Shown piece after piece: positions 24,133-36,920 of a stretch of 64,000 bases of DNA. The position numbers and the translations under genes were made by a program. Each line of letters begins with the position of its first letter. The stretch's first letter is position 1. Under the pieces are notes generated by a model, which had not been told where the DNA came from, did not search any database, and saw only the letters and a list, made by a program, of their open reading frames with translations. The DNA is from Gentiana macrophylla. Taxonomy: Eukaryota > Streptophyta > Magnoliopsida > Gentianales > Gentianaceae. The DNA lies in assembly GCA_026214975.1 (NCBI GenBank), contig JAOBSW010001191.1, forward strand, positions 62,001 to 126,000, read 5' to 3'.

Positions 24133-24980
24133 ATTTTTTTTTTGTGTGAAGAAAACAATCAAATTTTATTTAGGCAAATCTGCAACGCGACAGAGAAGGG
24201 GGTTGAGCGCCCCAAGAAACAATCCTTCCGATCGCGACACCACGTCAGCAAGAAGGTGCGCCGGGACATTATCGATGACGCTTAACAAAAGTAAAATAAC
24301 AGGAAGCAAAAGACGATGAAATTGCAAGACAGTTTCGAGCTAGACAACCCAGAACCGAAAGATCCTCCGTAGGACGAGATAAAGCCCGAACGCAAGATAA
24401 AGCGATCACTCTCAAAGACCATAAAGGTAAGCACGGTCGGGCCGTCTCTCAGAAGAGCCAAGAGTATTGCGCGATCTCAGCGATTCGGGGCTTCACCCGG
24501 GTCAATATGGAAGAAGAATGCCGCCACTATAGACCCCAAAGAATCCACGAAAATCACCAATACCCGAACCTGTATCCGCCACCGAGGCATCCGTATTACA
24601 TTTCCAAAGTTCCCGAGGGCGGCGGGTGCCAAACAATCGGATGAGAGATTCCCTTCAGCCCATCTGCAGCACCACTCATCACTTGCCTATACTCCAATGC
24701 CGCCGCTGAAGATGCTGAAACAATATGAGAGACATAAATTGGCATGCCTTCATACATTGCACTGCAACTCGCCTTCCAGAGGTTCCACAAGAGCATGCAA
24801 AAGTCAGACATCTCCTCCACCGATAGTCGCTCCTGCAGGCTCCAAAAAAACTCTCGAAACCCAGACGACTGCCGAACCAACTGATCCCCGAACGAAGAGG
24901 CCCCCCCCCAGATTGCCTTAGCACAATCACAATCAAAGAGAACATGGCGCATAGTCTCCCGTTCCCGGCCACACGCCAAA
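24133..24980 (-). pseudogene. L1-type LINE, 3' part (end of zinc finger, C-terminal domain, 3' end)
   Basis: Minus-strand C-terminal part of the LINE ORF2. It starts in the zf-RVT motif with ACGRERETMRHVLFDCDCAK (part of the CxxCG...ETxxHxxxxC zinc-binding pattern), continues WNLWKASCSAMYEG, and enters an RNase-H-like region with CNTDAS near 24600. After that it decays. The 3' end has a run of A on the minus strand (about 24133-24146) preceded by AATAAA, a typical LINE tail. It is separated from its upstream half by element C and is non-functional. Confidence 0.8.
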
Positions 24981-24985
24981 CAAAC
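24981..24985. repeat. target site duplication of element C, left copy (CAAAC)
   Basis: CAAAC precedes the 5' LTR and is repeated after the 3' LTR at 34237-34241. The LINE zinc-finger frame can be followed across the element. Confidence 0.9.
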
Positions 24986-26804
24986 TGTTAGGTGTAATGC
25001 CCGAAAGACAATTTTGTAATTGTTTTATTTAATAAATGAAATGATATTATTATTCATATTTATTATTCTTATAATCACCGATGTGACAATAGTATTTACA
25101 CTACAGAAAACCCTAATTATATCGTTTATGTAATCACTTAACTCAGTGTATGGGATATACACGGGAGGATTGAGTTAGTGAAGATGTACTTAAAATACAA
25201 TTAGCCCGTAGTGAAGTTAATCGAGAGTATCGGGTCTCTCCTTTAACGTGCTATTAATGCGCCTGAACACAATAGGTGTGATTGTCTTATCCGGACTTTC
25301 GGTTAAGAGAACTAATGGGGGTATTTATATATGATAGATATATCATATAGAAATTTGACCGATTTGATTAGAGTTCACGATATAATTCCGTAATTGAGAA
25401 TTCTTATCGAATCAATGGATGATCATATTTATGGATATATCTTAATCACGAGGTGATCACGATCAAGCCGCTTGAATCGGTATGAAGTTTGACTTGGCGG
25501 TTAAGGATTACACCGAGTGCGTGGTGCGAATTACCATCTTGGCATTGTCTTGGATTGAGTGAGTAGTACGTGTTATCACAGATACGGAATCCATTCCTTT
25601 CATTTATGGAAGTAGATAAGCGATTCCTTTATTTGTTAATCTAAAGCGATCGATCCATGGAGTTCATATTACAGCGATTAGCTACCGGTGAGTTGTATGA
25701 ATTAATTGATCACTAGGGGTTAATGGTAAATAAGGATAAGAGGTTCTAGAAAGGGTTAACGGTAACTTCGATTTAGAATGAGCGATCTATGGAGGATTAA
25801 TCCATATGTAATGATTATATCAATGGGACGCTTATTATCATTCTCGTGAGGAGATAAATATAATCTCATAATCGAGAGGAGTGCGATCACGGGATTATGG
25901 TGGCATATTCTGTGATTGATTTATCGAATATAATTATTACATTCGTAAGATAATTATTTATTTGATTTATCGGAGACGTGATTATTAGTCCATGGTCCCG
26001 ACGTGCCTCCTAATATAGCATAGCTATTCTCGGACGTCGAATCCTAATAATATTAATTTAGTTCTTGTTGACTTTATTAAAGCGATATGTGAATTAATTG
26101 TTTAGTGATTATTAAATTAGTTGGGCTAAATAATTAAATATGTGGAAAAGACATTTTCCATAATCTTGCTTCAATTATTGTGTTATGGCAAAATTAATAT
26201 TACTAGGTCAATGTATGTAAATTTCGCCCCATGCTATTTTTTATGGAACAAGAAATTGTTTTCTTGTGTATTAATAAGACGTGCATAAAATATTTATTGG
26301 ATAAATATTTATGGAAAGAAATAAAGATAAATATTATTCTAGATTTGTTCTAGAATATTATGAGATTATCTTTTATTTAATAGGATTATTATAATTGATT
26401 TTGTATTAATTATTAAATCCTTGGAATTTAGTTTTTACTCTCCTATATAAAAGAGAGTTCTTCCAAACCTTAATACACACAATATTTTGAGTTCCACCTC
26501 TTAGAGGAGGAAGAAATTTCGGCCAAGAGGGTTGGGGAAAAATCTTGGAGATTTTTCCGGGTAGCATATCGGAAGGGTTCGAGTCGAGGATTTCCTTCCG
26601 GGAGTTCTTTGGATCACACGTCACGGAAGATCGTGGTGCTTTCTTCACATCTTCGTTCTTTCCATTGCGGTTCTCCAACTTGGATTTTGAGATCCAAGAG
26701 GTATGTTTACAACCCCATTGTAGATGTAGATCCGGTTATTTTATTACGTGTAATTTATAGATCAGATCCTAAAATCGCTTCAGTTGCGGATGGTATTATA
26801 ACGA
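24986..26804 (+). repeat. 5' LTR of element C
   Basis: About 1,819 bp, starting TGTTAGGTGTAATGCC. The right end is decayed (tattataacga where the 3' LTR has TATTACTAACA), so the boundary is set by alignment. Confidence 0.82.
26444..26451 (+). promoter_or_regulatory. TATA box in 5' LTR of element C
   Basis: tatataaa within tcctatataaaagagag, repeated at 33872-33879 in the 3' LTR. Probable LTR promoter element. Confidence 0.5.
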
Positions 26805-27267
26805 GTGATGGTATCGATCGCCATGGTGATCTATATTTATACGTATAAAATATTAGATCAGAAGTCAGAAACATGTAGATTTTTTGTCCCAATTTTTTTT
26901 TAAAAAAAAAAATAAATAAAATTGTTTATTTTTATGATTATGAATGTCTTGGTTGAAGAGATGGATTGGGGTAGGTATTGTTTCACAGTAGATCTATTTT
27001 GTAGCTCTTTTGATTAGTATCGATTGAAGCGTAGGATGTGTAATTTATTTTATGTAAATGCGAAAAATTGTAAAATGTAGTACCTTTTGTATTTATTTTT
27101 GGTTCGGATTCGAGGCGACGAAGATCATGATGTTGGAGATCATCAAGATGATGCAACAAAGGTAAAACGAGAGGATGCCGATTGTTGTTGTTTTTTTTTT
27201 TTTTTTTTGTCCGGCAAAAATTTGGTCACTGCAATTTTTTCCATGCGGCAATTTTTGTTCACGGCAA

Positions 27268-27300
<33 letters not shown>

Positions 27301-28393
27301 ACCTAATTGTGCATGGCCGCAAGGCATGCAGTAACTTAAAATTAATTTTTTTTTTTTTTTTTTTTTTTTTAAGGATTTGACCTGATGCTGCCGTATTAAT
27401 AAAACAATGATAATTCTGCCGTGAAGAAGAAAAAAAAAAGGAATTTTCTTTTTTTTTATAAAACAATTTGATAATATAGATATATTTTAAATATATTGGT
27501 ATATTACGGCCTCCTTTCTCTCGTCGTTCGTGGTTCGTGTCAAGATCGAAGGTTCGAGATCCGGATGTTTCAAGATCTAGTTTGAAGATCGAGATTTGAA
27601 GACTTAGATTAAATTTTACTTTTCCTTAGAAAATAGGTTAGTGCGAGTCAAACGATCAAAATCTCGGTGTTTAAATTTTCCGCAATTTATTTTTATGTGT
27701 TTGATCATAAAATAGATATAAAATCGAATTGCTATGACGCGTCATCATATCATAAATCCACTCCATGCATACATGTAGAATTTTAATTTTGGTAATTGAA
27801 ATAGGCATGTATACAAACTCGCGTAATTAGTTGAAATTTAATTAATACGTGGTAATTAATTAATTTAGTAACTAATTAAAGATCCGAGGACGGGTTATGA
27901 AATCATTAAGCCTTTCGGTGTGTGTTCTCGGTGAACGCCTTAAAGCCCAAACGAGATCACGTTTTCGATTCGTAGTGTCTACGAGATTGAATGATGGTAA
28001 AAGAACAATAAATCTTGGATAAAAGCAGTTCTTTATAGGTTGGGTGGTCAACCGAGTTTCGCTCGACCGACTTAACCCTCCTAGTGTGATGTATGCATGG
28101 GGTCGGCAAGACTAAGCTACCTTTGGAGAGCGGAGGGTGATTCCTTCTTATCTCGATGGTTTGTCTTGACCCGACTTTCGTCCGATCATCACATATGTTC
28201 CAACGAATAGGGCGGGTAGGCTTGCCTACATTACCGACACCATTCGGAATCCTTGATTTGATGTGCTTTTATGTTAACATCAAAAGGCGTGGTTAGTTAA
28301 CCCACCACCACTTCCAAAATATTGAGTGGGAGCGGGGAGGCGACACCAACCCCACGGCCTCTACTATAGATACAAGTAAGTGAGAGAAGGGTG

Positions 28394-28407
28394 GCGCCTC
28401 GCGGCGC
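28394..28407. repeat. GC-rich palindromic hairpin (element C)
   Basis: gcgcc-tcgc-ggcgc, identical to the reverse complement of 12232-12245 in element B. Confidence 0.6.
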
Positions 28408-28484
28408 TTTGATTTCGTCCCCTACGGATGGTGTTCACTCCTATCAACATTCATGGCTTGGTCTCCGAAAGGATAGATTTTCGG

Positions 28485-28533
28485 GTACTCGTCGGGTCAG
28501 CGACCTATCCTACGACGGCACACTCGGGCGTAC
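28485..28533 (+). repeat. conserved-loop hairpin, copy 1 in element C
   Basis: Bounded by GTAC on both sides. The loop contains GACCTATCCTACGACGGCA. The arms gtactcgtcgggt and actcgggcgtac pair only partly. Confidence 0.5.
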
Positions 28534-28684
28534 CTAAGAGATCCGATATAGTAGGTCACACTCATAAAGGATATTTTTGGTAATATCTAGGCTAAAAAAG
28601 GAAGGTAGTCAATGAATAAAGGGATGTTCGATTCTCGTGGGATGTTTGATTCTCACAAGTTATTCATTGATGAGATTGTCTCGA

Positions 28685-28739
28685 TTTAACCGTCATCTCT
28701 TTGACCTACCCTACGGCGGCATCGAGATGCGAGGTTAAA
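28685..28739 (+). repeat. conserved-loop hairpin, copy 2 in element C
   Basis: Arms TTTAACC-gt-CATCTC and GAGATG-cga-GGTTAAA pair over 13 bases around the loop tttgacctaccctacggcgg. The arms differ in sequence from the other copies, but the structure is the same. Confidence 0.65.
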
Positions 28740-29099
28740 ACCTGGAATGGTAGAGTAGACTTAATTTTAGTTTACAATTCCTAAAATAAAATATAGTAGT
28801 GTTAAACTTGAATTAATATATGTCATTTTATTTACAAAGATTATATCCCTTACTAAATTGCTTAAAATTAATAATTGACTAGTATTAACCGTTAAAAAGT
28901 GGAAAGTAACTAGGGCGTTGAACTAGTTAATCGATAATGCAATTAATTTTGAAAGAGATATTTTCTCTTAAGCCTTTTAAAAATCAGAGTGACATATAGG
29001 TATGTCACTTAGTGTCACTCGTGTCAAGCGGAAGACAAACTTAGTTTGATCAAAGGTGATTCGGACTTTGAAATTCTTCTTAGTGAATTTTGAGTGTAT

Positions 29100-29520
29100 A
29101 GTAATTACACGAGTAATTTTCTAATTGAAAAATCGGAAAATCATGAAGTATTACTAGTTGGACGATATTTGGAATCGATGAACTAGTGGGAGCTTTATGA
29201 TTTGTTGTTTTTCTAGAACATTAGAAAAGTGTAACTGACTACACACGTAACCGTTCTAATTGAAAAACCGGAAAGTCATGAAATATCGCTAGTTGGACGA
29301 TATTTGGAATCGATGAACTAGTGGGAGTTCTATGATTTGTTGTTTTTCTGGAAACATTGGAACTATAGATTTTTCTAATCGAAAAAATCGGAAAATCATA
29401 AAAAAAAATAAAAATAAAGCATTGCTCGTTAGACGGTATTTGGAACCGATAAACTAGTGGGAGCTTTAATGTTATGATTTGTTGTTTTTTCTGGTATATT
29501 AGAAAATCTCAGAAGTCTCG
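29100..29520 (+). repeat. three tandem repeats of about 135 bp in element C
   Basis: The block ctagttggacgatatttgga...aactagtgggag...tatgatttgttgtttttct is repeated with anchors at 29154, 29289 and 29425 (periods 135 and 136). It matches the array in element B at 11150-11530. Confidence 0.8.
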
Positions 29521-32192
29521 ACGAGTAACACTCGAAATAGACATCCCACGGTTCAAGAGTAGTGTCTACTCAAATGAACCATTGGTTCAAGACATTTCCA
29601 TTCACGGAAAGTCAAGAATGGGAGAATATGTCTAAAAGTGGTAGTCATCTAAAGCGAGAAAATTTTAAGGCTGAACCGAAAATTAATTAAATTGAAAATC
29701 ATAGGATAAGGACAGTGATTTTGAATCACCAACCTATGAATCCTTGACGATTTTCTCGAGCTAAGTTCTTTGGAAGAACAAGGTAGCAGTGCATTTAACG
29801 ATTAAAAGAGTAAACAACGGGCAGTTAATTTTAGCTAGAATAGTGGGAGTGATATAAGGAAATGAATCTCGGATTCAATCCTTGGATATCGCGGAAAATT
29901 TATTTTCGGTTTAAGATTCGTTGGAGCGAATGGATTTACCTTCTATTCGATAATTTGTTTGTCGTATATGAAAGTGAATATACCATTTGTAATCACGCAT
30001 CCAAGACTCGGACTTTTGTTTGATAAAGTCAAAACCACTTAGAATCATTGAAATATGTATATAAAACACATCTTAAGAACTATTAAAAGCAATTGGTTTC
30101 TATATTTAGATAAACGCTTCTTCATATTCCATAGTTAGTGCATAGTCCCTAAAAGACAAGACACGAAGGCGGCTCGGGGTGATTCCTTTCTCGATACCTG
30201 GTTATATTGTCTCAAAGGTTCAATGACTAAGTTTCCTTTCAATCGGGAAAGGATAATGGATATAAAGAAGTAACATAGCTTGTTCATGATGACCTTCGAG
30301 TGCGATGAAAGAGACGAGCTAGTAGGAGCTTCCAGTAGTGACTTCTTGTCGATAACTATTCAAACACTCCGGTAAGTTTATCCAAAATATTTTGAGGTTT
30401 CTCTGTTTTCATGAGAGATAGAGTATTCTATACTCGGAATAGGCCATTCATAGTCCTTGAGGCGATGCTCACTGCCTCATTGTGACATGTTCTCACTAAG
30501 TGAGAAACCGTTAAAATTGCCTTATATAGTTTTAGATGTGCTACAATACACTGCTTAACTCAATAAAGATATTGGAAGCAAAATAACGGTTTACATTGAC
30601 ATGTAAGACCGAGAAGTCTACCTAGAATATTCTTTGGAATTTACGGATAAGGTGTGGATTCGGTTCACCCCACTTCCATAAATATAAGCATTTAGCACAC
30701 GGTGCTTGAAGGTAGGCGGGAATTTCGGGTATACGTTCGGTCAATGACCATTCGTGATATATCTTTTAACCTATTGAGTATAAAGGTTAGATTCTTGAAA
30801 TCGGGAAGGACAATTATCTTTTGTTGCATCCTTTTTGATAGAGTCCGTGAGCAAAGAAACCTTGAACCTTGAAATACGTTTACTCAAGGTAGTTACTAAG
30901 CGATTAAAATCGGACCACATCCAACATCGGTTGTTGGTGATAACACTAAATACTACTAAACTAGATCGAATTTTGATCCACCCGGTAAGTATTGGGAGTA
31001 TGGTTTATCCATTACCCATTACGGGTTCTCGCAGAACTTTGTAGTCCGAGGATCGATTGATGACCTATGGCTCTTTGTGAAGCGTTATAGGATTACGATA
31101 ATAGAGGTTGGTTTAATAGCCATAACCCGTGAATGGAGTTTGGTACTCGAGAGAGTACATTCATACTCTTGTAGAACCACCGAGTGTCTCGGGCCCGAGT
31201 GGGAGTAATTGGATCTACACGGAAAAGAGTAGAATGAATATGAAAGTTTATCTTTCGAGAGCAAAGCTTGAGTGGTCTGCAGAGAGTTAATCGGACCTTG
31301 AACTCTCTTATCACTTTAGTATTGCATGATTTCGTTCATAAGCCGGAAAATAGGGGTGATTCCCTGAGATTTTCTTGCCAAACAAAGCGAGTCTGGATTC
31401 ATTCGAACGAAGGGTATTGCCTTATGAACTTATAACAGGATGGTATCAAGGCTTATGTCCTTTGTGGATAAAAAGCAAACCTCTCGGTCCTTTGGAAGTC
31501 ATATATTTCTACAATATGTGGATTTGACGAATATTGATAAGTCTTTTGTAGGCGGATATCAATTTTTAGTACAGTAGTGAATATATACATTAGTGTTTGT
31601 GAAGGATAACCTCGCACGGTTGGAATCAACATGGGTGTGTTATCTCAAGTCGAATCGACAATACCACAATTCTCTTCAACAGAGATTTGGACAACATTAC
31701 GAAGAGTTTGACTCGGTCGGATTCATTAGAATCGATCAGCTGGTTTCCCATCCATCTTATTGGTTAAGATGATGCATCTGTGTATGCAACATTCAACGAG
31801 GAAGTTCTACCCTATGCCTCGGGAATGACTCTCTAAATCTTCGGATCAAGAGAAATGGGATAGATTCTCTTTCTAGTAAGAGATGGTCGAGTTATTGAGC
31901 GTCAACTTTGATCGAATCTTAGATTCGGCGGTTAACAAAGCAAGTTTAGTATGTCCTTTTAGTATCTTGAGAGAACGAGGAACAATATGCGGACATATTC
32001 ATGTGTGAACTTGGATATGTGTGATACATCGATTTTGACTTTAATTCAGATTGAGGATGATCGTTAAGTCGATCTCGGGCTCGATGTTTACTCGGTACCA
32101 CATGATTAGATGGACCGGTAACGTTTGATTCTACGGATCGTCTCGAGCCGACAACCCGACTAATCATTAAGACCCATGACATTTAGATGTAA

Positions 32193-32242
32193 GTACTCCC
32201 CGAGTCACTGACCTATCCTACGACGGCATACTCGGAGTGTAC
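32193..32242 (+). repeat. conserved-loop hairpin, copy 3 in element C
   Basis: Arms gtactccccgagt and actcggagtgtac pair at 11 of 13 positions around the loop cactgacctatcctacgacg. Located about 160 bp before the polypurine tract, as in element B (8142-8191). Confidence 0.65.
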
Positions 32243-32387
32243 TTTGGAATCTGGCAATGGTTATGATATGCTTAATGGGTACTAGAATACGGGACGGGTC
32301 TCCATTGCTTTAGAGCAAGTGGGAGATGTAGTTTGTTGTATTTTAAATAATAGGGTGTGCTCTAAAACAATTAATCACATGCTTTCG

Positions 32388-32401
32388 TGCAAGTGGGAGA
32401 T
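32388..32401 (+). other. polypurine tract of element C
   Basis: gcaagtgggagatt immediately before the 3' LTR start TGTTAG. Confidence 0.75.
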
Positions 32402-34236
32402 TGTTAGGTGTAATGCCCGAAAGACAATTTTGTAATTGTTTTATTTAATAAATGAAATGATATTATTATTCATATTTATTATTCTCATAATCACCGAGGT
32501 GACAATAGTATTTACACTACGTAAAACCCTAAGTATATCGTTTATGTAATCACTTAACTCGGTGTATGGGATATACGGGAGGATTGAGTTAGTGAAGATG
32601 TACTTAAAATACAATCGACCCGTAGTGAAGTTAATCGAGAGTATCGGGTCTCTCCTTTAACGTGCTATTAATGCGCGAGAACACAATAGGTGTGATTGTC
32701 TTATCCGGACTTTCGGTTAAGAGAACCTAATGGGGCATTTATATATGATAGATATATCATATGAAATTTGGACCGATTTGATTAGAGTTCACGATATAAT
32801 TCCGTAATTGAGAATTCTTATCGAATCAATGGATGATCATATTTATGGATATATCTTAATCTCGAGGTGATCACGATCAAGCGCTTGAATCGGTATGAAG
32901 TTTGACTTGACGGTTAAGGATTACACCGAGTCCGTGGTCCGAATTACCCCATCTTGGCATTGTATCTTGGATTGAGTGAGTAGTCACGTGTTATCACAGA
33001 TACGGAATCCATTCCTTTCATTTATGGAAGTAGATAGACGATTCCTTATTTGTTAATCCTAGAAAGCGATCGATCCATGGAGTTCATATTACACCGATTA
33101 GCTACCGGTGAGTTGTATGAATTAATTGATCACTAGGGGTTAATGGTAAATAAGGATAAGAGGTTCTAGAAAGGGTTAACGGTAACTTCCCGATTTAGAA
33201 TGAAGCGATCATGGAGGATTAATCCATATGTAATGATTATATCAATGGGACGCTTATTATCATTCTCGTGAGGAGATAAATATAATCTCATAATCGGAGG
33301 AGTGCGATCACGGGATTATGGTGGCATATTCTCGTGATTGATTTATCGAATATAATTATTACATTCGTAAGATAATTATTTATTTGATTTATCGGAGACG
33401 ATTATTAGTCCATGGTCCCCGACGCGTGCCTCCTAATATAGCATAGCTATTCTCGGACGTCGAATCCTAATAATATTAATTTAGTTCTTGTTGGACTTTA
33501 TTAAAACGATATGTGAATTAATTGTTTAGTGGACTATTAAATTAGTTGGGCTAAATAATTAAATATGTGGAAAAGACATTTTCCATAATCTTGGCCCAAT
33601 TATTGTGTTATGGCAAAATTAATATTGACTAGGTCAATGTATGTAAATTTCGCCCCATGCTATTTTTAATGGAACAAGAAATTGTTTTCTTGTGTATTAA
33701 TAAGACATGTGCATAAAATATTTATTGGATAAATATTTATGGAAAGAAATAAAAATAAATATTATTCTAGATTTGTTCTAGAATATTATGGGATTATCTT
33801 TTATTTAATAGGATTATTATAATTGATTTTGTATTAATTATTAAATCCTTGGAGGCTAAGTTTTACTCTCCTATATAAAGAGAGTTCTTCCAAACCTTAA
33901 TACACACAATATTTTCGAGTTCCACCTCTTAGAGAGGAGGAAGAAATTTCGGCCAAGAGGGTTGGGGAAAAATCTTGGAGATTTTTCCGGGTAGCATATC
34001 GGAAGGGTTCGAGTCGAGGATTTCCTTCCACCGGGAGTTGCTTGGATCACACGTACGGAAGATCGTGGTGCTCTTCACATATTCGTTCTTTCCATTGCGG
34101 TTCTCCAACTTGGATTTTGAGATCCAAGAGGTATGTTTTACAACCCCCTTGTAGATGTAGATCTGGTTATTTTATTACGTGTAATTTATAGATCTAGATC
34201 CTAAAATCGCTTCAGTTGCGGATGGTATTACTAACA
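32402..34236 (+). repeat. 3' LTR of element C
   Basis: 1,835 bp with TG...CA ends; TATA box at 33872-33879. It is near-identical to the 5' LTR apart from scattered differences, many at CTG/CAG positions. Confidence 0.88.
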
Positions 34237-34241
34237 CAAAC

Positions 34242-35580
34242 TCCATCCCCGAGCCACCGCTTAAGGAGATTCTCTCCAATCGGCAAACACCTCTGTAAGC
34301 ACCTCCATAGAAAGTGATGAAGTTGCGGAGGAACAGCCACCCGCCAAACCGCATGCCACACTCTATCCGGCCCAGCAGAGGAAGATCCACTAGCCTCAAA
34401 ATACAGCTCTCCACGCAAGCTCTGGGCTAAGAAATATCCTGACTTAACCGTATAACGTCCCTTACGATCATAGTGCCATATACGCTTCTCCAGACGAGAA
34501 GGACCGGCGACTGACGTCTGAAGGATCGCGTCCACCTCCCAAGAGTGGAAAGCTTGTTGGAGAAGGGGGAAATTCCAATGCCGACCATCAACAGTCAAAA
34601 GATCATGTACTTGCACATTTGTCGGGAATGAATGAGAGACATGTGCTATATGGAAGGAGGGTGGCCGGAAAACCCATGCATCATAAAAGACAAAGACTGA
34701 CCGGCCCTCTCCTATCCGCCATCTCAAGCCCGACATCAACAGGTCCTGCCCCTCTAATAAACCCCACCAGAGAAACAAGGGACGCCGCCCCAGGCCAACA
34801 ACAATTACCGTCATCCCTGGGTGATACTTCGTATTGAGTACCCGACTGACAAGGGTCGTAGGGTGCTGCAGCAAATGCCAAGCCTGCTTGCCAACAGAGA
34901 TAAATTAAAGGCCTTTAGATCCTGAAACCCTAGTCCTCCCAAGTTCTTCGGCAAACAACAAACATCCCAGCTTCGCCAGTGCTCCTTCCATTTATCCTCG
35001 GTATCACCCCAGAAAAATCCCCTGATACATCGCTCCAGCTCCCGAACCAACATGACCGGGACTTTGACACACTGCATGATAAAAGTAGGGATAGCCTGAA
35101 AGACGGACTTTGTCATGACCTCCTTGCCCGAAGACGATAAGAGCTTATCCCTCCACCCCGATAGCCTTTCCAAATCCGCTCCCGAAGAAAGTCAAACATC
35201 TGCCGCTTATTATGCCCCGTGACAAAAGGCATTCCAAGGTACTTACCTGATCCATCTCATATGGGGATCTGCAAGAAATCCGAGATATAGTCCCGAGCCT
35301 CCCGTGACACACCTCTGCTAAAGTATAGGCTCAACTTGTGAAAGTTAATAGCCTGCCCCGATAAGGCCCCATAGTGTGTAAAGAGATCAACCAAAGTTTC
35401 CGAAGCCCCATCCTGAATCTCAAAAAACAACATGCTATCATCCGCAAACAACAAATGTGACACATGTACCTCGGCTTGCCCCCCAAAAGTAATTCCACGA
35501 AGCGAGCCCACCTGGGTTGCCCTATTCAGCAATGTCGTAAGTCCCTCAGCACCGATAATTAATAGGAAAATAGATAGAGG
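34242..35580 (-). pseudogene. L1-type LINE, middle part (RT active site to zinc finger)
   Basis: Minus-strand continuation of the LINE ORF2. At 35257-35580 the RT palm is recognisable by LLFADDSMLF, whose FADD box holds the catalytic aspartates, followed by INFHKLSLYFSRGV. At 34811-35173 the frame MERLSGWRDKLLSSSGKEVM and the stretch IRGFFWGDTEDKWKEHW match the L1 region after the RT. At 34212-34874 the frame reads KRIWHYDRKGRYTVKSGYF and then LWRCLQRCLPIGENLLKRW, the start of the zf-RVT domain. Frameshifts separate these pieces. Elements G1 (right) and C (left) cut it. Confidence 0.85.
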
Positions 35581-35585
35581 GTCCC
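35581..35585. repeat. target site duplication of element G1, left copy (GTCCC)
   Basis: GTCCC occurs at 35581-35585 and 45028-45032. Removing G1 and one copy reconnects the LINE codons for the RT motif RQGDPLS. Confidence 0.92.
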
Positions 35586-36849
35586 TGATGAGCTAAAATT
35601 TACCCCTCAAAAATACATTTATAAAGACTCGCAAAACCATGGGTAAACTAACTCTCTAACTGGCAGAGTACCAGGTCGATTGCTAGGATAGCTACAGGAG
35701 TACGAGGTCGTCCCAAGAGAAATGTGGTTATGAGTACCAAAGCGAACGTGGTTCTTAGTCTAGGCGATCAAAGTTTTAGGTGGAGTTTTTATACTAATGT
35801 GAAAAATAAATTTTAACTAACGAGATTAACTAGGTGATTAAAAAGCATAAATGAGCCATGATCCAACAAAGTTATCTCTCCACAGGAAAAACTTGATAAA
35901 GAGTGCGTTTTATCGATTCGGATTCATATGACATTCAAGGGTGTCAACTCTTTATTCTTGCGTTAAGAAGACGAACGGCTCTCACTTAACCCCCCACACT
36001 AGGTTTATTAACCCTCCTTTAGAGAGCTAACTCTTTAACATGGTTGACCGTAATAAAAGCCGTTGAAAAACCTCACGAAAACATAGTTTTAACGTGTCAC
36101 TTAGGTTGCCAATCTAACGATTAAGACTATGGTTTAGTGATTTTAAAACATGTTTCGCACATCTCGTAAAAATAAGAATCTCACTTAGGCATAGTCCGGA
36201 TCATCACTTAGATTGTCAATCTAACAATCAGGACTATGATTAGTGATATCCATATCTCACATCTCACCGCAAAATACATTTATAAGCTCGATGTAACCGT
36301 GAACAAAGTTGTCAATTTTATTCAAAGCTACTAACATGATCAAAACGGGTTTTAAAACATGAGTTTATCATACGAACGTTTAATTACGCGCACACAACTC
36401 CCATCTCGTCTCCCGAGGGTCAATTTTACCCGTTTTCACATAATTCGGCTATGTTTAGTTTAACTACTCATATTAACGAAAATAACAACGAAAATAACAA
36501 AACGAAAGAAAACAAAACGAAAAAGATAACTACAGCTATATAGATATACGTATAGATATATATATAGATATATATATAGATATAGATATATATATATAAT
36601 ACGTATATATATATATATATATATATGTATTTATACTAATTGCATAAAAATGAAAGAAAGCAATAAAAGAAAAACGGAAACGAAATTATATTAAAACGAT
36701 AACTAGTCGGGTTATTACACCGACATTATAACTACATATATATCTAATTTATAGGCCCCCAACAACATAAAATAAAGAAGGAAAAGATGGAGAAAGGAGG
36801 GGAAGAAGGGGGCAAGGTTTGTTGATGGATATGGAGGGGTATTTATAGG

Positions 36850-36920
<71 letters not shown>

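Larger units (their letters stand above)
24986..34236 (+). mobile_element. full-length non-coding LTR element C
   Basis: Complete LTR element of 9,251 bp on the plus strand. LTRs are 24986-about 26804 and 32402-34236, with 5-bp duplication CAAAC. The polypurine tract gcaagtgggagat (32388-32401) precedes the 3' LTR. A decayed primer site TGGTATCGATCG (26810-26821) resembles the tRNA-Met site of element B. The internal region (about 5.6 kb) has no gag or pol frame. It contains long T runs (27189-27208, 27269-27299, 27345-27370), a three-unit 135-bp tandem repeat and three conserved-loop hairpins. It is homologous, block by block, to element B in the opposite orientation. It inserted into the LINE zinc-finger coding region. 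It must be mobilised by another element's enzymes. Confidence 0.9.

Noticed and set aside
27087..27466. Open frames with poly-Phe or poly-Lys
   Set aside because: Products of long T runs in the internal region of element C; no protein-like sequence. The same applies to 4259-4453.
36543..36630. Helitron insertion site in the left LTR of G1
   Set aside because: The left LTR has only TA microsatellite here. Comparison of the two LTRs shows the Helitron is only in the right one.
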